From Humidesulfovibrio mexicanus (GTDB taxonomy: Bacteria > Desulfobacterota > Desulfovibrionia > Desulfovibrionales > Desulfovibrionaceae), in assembly GCF_900188225.1 (NCBI RefSeq), contig NZ_FZOC01000004.1, forward strand, positions 347,537 through 411,536: 64,000 nt of DNA. The letters are read 5' to 3'. Positions 60,609 to 64,000 of this stretch are shown one piece after another. A program made the translations under genes and the position numbers. The notes under the pieces were generated by a model. It saw only the letters and a program-made list of their open reading frames with translations, did not search any database and was not told the DNA's origin. How positions within the stretch are numbered: position 1 is the first letter of the stretch; each line of letters begins with the position of its first letter.

Positions 60609-61514
60609 TCATTCCTCCTTGTCCGTGTTCTTGGAGTGGGTCAGCCTCATGACCACGGCCAAGGTGCCGAAGAGAAGCGCCGGCGACCAGAGATAGCTGA
60701 ACAACGCGTGCTGGATGCTCTCCGAGCGCTTGGGCAGCGGCTCCTTGGGCACCTTGAGGAAGCCCAGAAGCTCGAAGGGCTGGTTGCTGATGTACAGCCA
60801 GCACGCGCCGCCAGCCTCGTGCTCGCCGTAAATGTGGTCGATGTAGCGGCTGGGCGCGTCGGCGATGCGCTGGCGGGCGAGCTTGAGCAGGGTCTCGCGC
60901 TTGCCGAAGGTGATGGCCTCCGTGGGGCAGATGGAGGCGCAGCCCGGCTTCTTGCCTTCCTTCAGGCGGTCGAAGCACAGGGTGCATTTCCGCACCTGCG
61001 GCGTCAGCGGGTTGTCATAGTCGTAGGCCGGTATTTCAAACGGACATGCCACCATGCAGTACCGGCAGCCGATGCAGCGCGTGACGTCGTAATGTACCGC
61101 CCCGTTCTCCTTCTTTGTCAGCGCCCCGGTAATGCAGGCGGAAACGCACGCGGCGTCCTGGCAATGCATGCACTGGACCTTCACGAACGAAGGGACAAGC
61201 TGGTTTCTCTCGTCGAGACTGCCGGTGTAATACCGGTTCACCACCGTGTACGACGTGTTCGTCGGGCGGCGCTTCTCGTCAAGCACGCGGAGGTCGTCAA
61301 AGCGGACCGCGGGTTCGGGGAGCGCGTTCACCTGGTTGCAGGCCAACTCGCACTTCCGGCACCCGATGCAGCGCGTTATGTCCACAAGGCAGCAGTAGGG
61401 GTCAGGCGGGGCCTTGGACTCCCAAGCGGACGCCGAATCCGGGGATACGGCAGCTCCAGCCAGGCCAAGCCCCACGGACTTGAGAAACTGCCGACGGTCG
61501 ATGCTCATGCTCAC
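60609..61514 (-). CDS. Tat-exported ferredoxin-like subunit with four 4Fe-4S clusters (HybA/DsrO type)
   Basis: A 301-residue protein. The Tat signal is [10 protein letters not shown] (Arg7-Arg8). Four Cys groups are visible: [35 protein letters not shown] and [22 protein letters not shown]-terminal hydrophobic helix ([20 protein letters not shown]) anchors it. It would pass electrons between the membrane subunit and the cytochrome. It is the first gene of the operon. The gene order resembles the Ohc-type complexes reported in sulfate reducers. Confidence 0.93.
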   Translation of the reverse strand: MSMSIDRRQFLKSVGLGLAGAAVSPDSASAWESKAPPDPYCCLVDITRCIGCRKCELACNQVNALPEPAVRFDDLRVLDEKRRPTNTSYTVVNRYYTGSLDERNQLVPSFVKVQCMHCQDAACVSACITGALTKKENGAVHYDVTRCIGCRYCMVACPFEIPAYDYDNPLTPQVRKCTLCFDRLKEGKKPGCASICPTEAITFGKRETLLKLARQRIADAPSRYIDHIYGEHEAGGACWLYISNQPFELLGFLKVPKEPLPKRSESIQHALFSYLWSPALLFGTLAVVMRLTHSKNTDKEE

Positions 61515-61560
61515 CTCCTATACAGGCTACCGGGGTATCCCCGTGAATGAGGCGCTGGGT

Positions 61561-61576
61561 GTATTAATCTCAATAC
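61561..61576. promoter_or_regulatory. Dyad upstream of the respiratory operon
   Basis: GTATT-N6-AATAC lies 47 bases upstream of the ferredoxin start, in an AT-rich spot of a 291-base gene-free stretch (61515-61805). It could be an operator or include the promoter's -10. The rest of the stretch has G- and C-runs but no other recognisable feature. Confidence 0.4.
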
Positions 61577-61805
61577 TACCCCCCCCTAGTGAAGACATGC
61601 AAGAAAAATTTCAACGGTGCCGCCAATGGTCAAAAATCACTGTCTGGGGGGGGGAATTTCTGGGCGTTCTGTGGTGGAGGCGACAATGAGGGAAGGCGGG
61701 GACCCGGGCGGGAAGCTGGGCAACCAGCCGCCGTGGGCCCCGCCTTCCGTCGGGGCGGCGCAAGGAGGCCGGGGGCAGCGCCCCGCCCTGCTGCGCCGTT
61801 TCGAT

Positions 61806-63620
61806 TTACGACTGGCCTTCGCGCTTGAGTTCGGCCACCAGGTTGCGCAGGGTTTCGGCCTGCTCCGCCAGTTCGCGGATGGCGATGGTGGTCTGCTGCA
61901 TACTCTGGGCGGTTTCGCCCGCGATGGCGTTGATCTGCTCCACGGCCTGGTTGATCTCCTCGCTGGCCGCGCTCTGCTCCTCCGCCGCGGTGGCGATGCT
62001 CTGCACCTGCAGCGCGGTGGACTCGCTCATGCGCAGGATGGCGTCCAGCGAAGCCCCGGACTGGCGCACCAGCTCCGTGGACTCGGCAATGGCGCGGGCG
62101 GCCTGCTCCATGCCCTGCACGTTCTTCTGCGACACCTCCTGCACGGCGCGCACGGTCTCGCCCACCTCCTTGGTGGCGTTCATGGTCTTTTCGGCCAGCT
62201 TGCGCACCTCGTCGGCCACCACGGCGAAGCCGCGGCCCGCGTCGCCCGCGCGCGCGGCTTCGATGGCGGCATTGAGCGCCAGCAGGTTGGTCTGATCCGC
62301 GATGTCGGTGATGACGTTCATGACCTGGCTGATGTCTTGTGCGCGGCGGCCCAGGGTGTCCATGTTGCCCTTGAGCTCCCCGGAGAGCGTGAGCAGGGCG
62401 TCCATGGCGGCCACGGACCGGCCCACCACGGCATTGCCCTCGACGGCCGTAGAGCGGGCCCCGTCCGCGCCTTCGGAGGCCTGGGTGGCGTTCTTGGCCA
62501 CCTCAAGCACGGTGGCGTTCATCTCCTCCATGGCCGTGGCCGTCTCGGTGACGCGCTGCCGCTGCACATCGGTGGAGCGGCCGATGGCGTCCGCCTGGCC
62601 GGAAATCTCCTCGGACGCGGACGACAGGCGCTCCACCACGGCCTCCAGCTTCACGGCGGCGGCGAGCAGGCCCTCCTGCCGGGCCCGAATGGCCTGGGCG
62701 CGGGCCTCCTCGGCCTGGCGGGTGGCCTCCTCGGCGGCGCGGGCCTTGTCCTCGGCCTCGCGGGTCTTGGCCTCTATGGCGGCCATGTTGGTGCGCAGGG
62801 TGCCCACCATGGTGTTCAGCGCCCGCTCCAGGTGCGAGGTCTCGTCCTTTCCGACCACCTCAAGGCTGACGCCCAAATCCCCCCCGGCCACCTGCTCGGC
62901 CGCGCGGGTGGCCGCGGTGAGCGGATGCACGATGCTGCGGAAGATGAACAGGGACAACGGCAGCACCACAAGCAGCAGCAGCGCCAGCACCACCACGCCC
63001 ACCATGGTGACGGCCGAGGCGACCATGCCGCCGATGGCGTCGCTGATGGCGGCCTTGTGCTCGTCGATGTTGTCGATGTACACCCCGGTGCCGATCCAGT
63101 ATGGCGAGCCGGGAATCATGACAGCATAACTGAGCTTGGGCTGAATGCCCTTGCCGGGCTTTTCGAACACGTACTCCACAAAGCCGCCGCCGCCCGCCGC
63201 GGCCTTGGCCAGTTCGCGGATGAGGTACACGCCGTTCTTGTCCACCATGCCGCCCAGGTCCTTGCCCTGGTTCTCCGGCTTGACGGACATGGCCACGTTC
63301 ACCGTGCCCTCGTAGACGAAGAAGTAGCCGGACTTGTCCGCCTCGAAGAGGATGGGGGCGGTGGCGCGACGGATGAGCGCAACCTTGTCGGCCACGGCCT
63401 CCACGCCCTTGAGCTCCTCGCCCAGGGCCAGGGCCAAAGCGTCCACGGAGAGCTTCAGCTTCTCCTTCTGCCCCTCCAACATGGCCTGCTGGGTCTGCTG
63501 GATGGCGAAGCCCTTGAGGTCGAGCATCTGGTAGAGGAAGATTCCACCGATGAGGCCGGAAAACAGCACCGAGACGCATATGAGCAAAATGATCCGCGCC
63601 CGAATGGTGATGTTGCGCAT
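61806..63620 (-). CDS. Methyl-accepting chemotaxis protein with Cache sensor
   Basis: A 604-residue chemoreceptor. Helix 1 is at about 8-28, a single-Cache periplasmic sensor ([26 protein letters not shown]...[17 protein letters not shown]) runs to about 190, and helix 2 is at about 195-217, followed by HAMP. The MA domain hairpin tip is [41 protein letters not shown]. There is no C-terminal NWETF-type CheR tether. The start at 63620 has GGAGGG in front; longer in-frame versions lack this and are less likely. Confidence 0.93.
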   Translation of the reverse strand: MRNITIRARIILLICVSVLFSGLIGGIFLYQMLDLKGFAIQQTQQAMLEGQKEKLKLSVDALALALGEELKGVEAVADKVALIRRATAPILFEADKSGYFFVYEGTVNVAMSVKPENQGKDLGGMVDKNGVYLIRELAKAAAGGGGFVEYVFEKPGKGIQPKLSYAVMIPGSPYWIGTGVYIDNIDEHKAAISDAIGGMVASAVTMVGVVVLALLLLVVLPLSLFIFRSIVHPLTAATRAAEQVAGGDLGVSLEVVGKDETSHLERALNTMVGTLRTNMAAIEAKTREAEDKARAAEEATRQAEEARAQAIRARQEGLLAAAVKLEAVVERLSSASEEISGQADAIGRSTDVQRQRVTETATAMEEMNATVLEVAKNATQASEGADGARSTAVEGNAVVGRSVAAMDALLTLSGELKGNMDTLGRRAQDISQVMNVITDIADQTNLLALNAAIEAARAGDAGRGFAVVADEVRKLAEKTMNATKEVGETVRAVQEVSQKNVQGMEQAARAIAESTELVRQSGASLDAILRMSESTALQVQSIATAAEEQSAASEEINQAVEQINAIAGETAQSMQQTTIAIRELAEQAETLRNLVAELKREGQS

Positions 63621-63870
63621 GGGGCAGCCCTCCTGTGTGCTGTTCAGCGCGTCCCGGTCCACGGCGGCGGGACGGGTTTCCACTGATAGGACTATAGGAG
63701 TGAAAGGGGGCAACGGCAACGGCTTTTGGCGGGGATTCGGCGGGCGGCGGAATTCCAACGGTGAGCGGCGCAGGGCCCGCCAATGCCAAGGGGAAACGGC
63801 GTTCACGGCGCGGAAATGGGCCGGGAGCCTCCGCGCTGGAAGCGGGAATGGGAGGGGCTGCGCGGGACGC

Positions 63871-63912
63871 AAGGGGCTTCCGGAAACGCGCACGCGCCGC
63901 CGAAAGCCCCTT
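63871..63912 (-). other. Stem-loop after the second chemoreceptor gene
   Basis: AAGGGGCTT/AAGCCCCTT arms with inner CCGG/CCG pairing lie 8 bases past the stop of the truncated chemoreceptor gene on the minus strand, without a T-run. The remaining 63621-63870 shows no other feature. Confidence 0.5.
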
Positions 63913-63919
63913 GCCCGAC

Positions 63920-64000
63920 CTAGGACTGGCCTTCGCGCTTGAGCTGGGCCACCAGGCTGCGCAGGGTCTCGGCCTGTTCGGCAAGCTCCCGGATGGCCTC
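63920..64000 (-). CDS. Second methyl-accepting chemotaxis protein, C-terminal end only
   Basis: Only 26 codons and the stop are inside the window; the gene continues beyond the right edge. The visible end, [19 protein letters not shown] then LKREGQS, is nearly the same as the end of the neighbouring chemoreceptor ([19 protein letters not shown]), which indicates a tandem duplicate or close paralogue. Confidence 0.85.
   Translation of the reverse strand, partial: EAIRELAEQAETLRSLVAQLKREGQS

Overview
The window is high-GC DNA (about two-thirds G+C by eye) from a sulfate-reducing bacterium of the Desulfovibrio type (Desulfovibrionales). The evidence is a nitrogenase cluster with nifI1/nifI2 between nifH and nifD, a TunR-type tungstate regulator built on a tyrosine-recombinase fold, a tungsten aldehyde:ferredoxin oxidoreductase (AOR), and an operon for a multiheme cytochrome c, an NrfD-type membrane protein and a Tat-exported ferredoxin. 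No rRNA, tRNA, CRISPR array, insertion sequence or complete prophage was seen. Nearly all of the window is coding.

Layout. 0-2.3 kb: 3' part of a malic enzyme, an acetyltransferase and a glycine-zipper lipoprotein. 2.3-10 kb, minus strand: a polar amino-acid ABC transporter, then a glycolate/D-lactate dehydrogenase, a class I aminotransferase, a DsbC-like thiol:disulfide protein and a Lys/Ala/Pro-rich secreted protein. 10.2-14.4 kb, minus strand: an unclassified radical SAM protein, a polytopic glycosyltransferase-like protein and AmrS. 14.4-17.4 kb: tunR divergent from a TSUP permease around an 8+8 bp dyad, then a secreted protein.

17.5-33.4 kb is the nitrogen-fixation region. Minus strand, in order of transcription: nifH, nifI1, nifI2, nifD, nifK, a NifB paralogue lacking the radical SAM cysteines, a 2Fe-2S ferredoxin, a GNAT acetyltransferase, nifE, nifN, nifB. 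Plus strand, divergent: nifV, modB, modC, nifA. The two arms share a 307-bp intergenic region with two sigma-54-type promoters facing outward. NifH/D/K form the enzyme, NifB/E/N/V make FeMo-cofactor and homocitrate, ModBC would supply molybdate, NifA activates transcription and NifI1/I2 regulate activity.

33.4-44.7 kb: a GGDEF/EAL protein with a GGNEF site, an Rrf2 regulator, a TPR protein, a CgeB-like glycosyltransferase, phosphoglucomutase, and a 1288-residue class I adenylate cyclase with a Cys-rich pentapeptide-like domain. 44.9-52.5 kb is housekeeping: DNA polymerase III delta', purA, an MltF-like transglycosylase, stand-alone AICAR formyltransferase and an RNB exonuclease. 52.8-53.8 kb is a two-gene, lower-GC insert-like segment; one product has a phage-head-like C-x2-C...HPNCNC motif. 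53.9-57.2 kb: AOR divergent from an unknown gene and cysQ, with two TGTCA-type dyads between them. 57.2-61.5 kb: the respiratory operon, whose cytochrome has 13 CXXCH motifs. 61.8-64 kb: two tandem chemoreceptor genes, the second cut by the window edge.

The points most worth a second look are the radical-SAM-dead NifB paralogue, the cyclase with its pentapeptide domain, the 13-heme cytochrome, the tunR operator that overlaps a predicted start site, and the AOR divergent control region.
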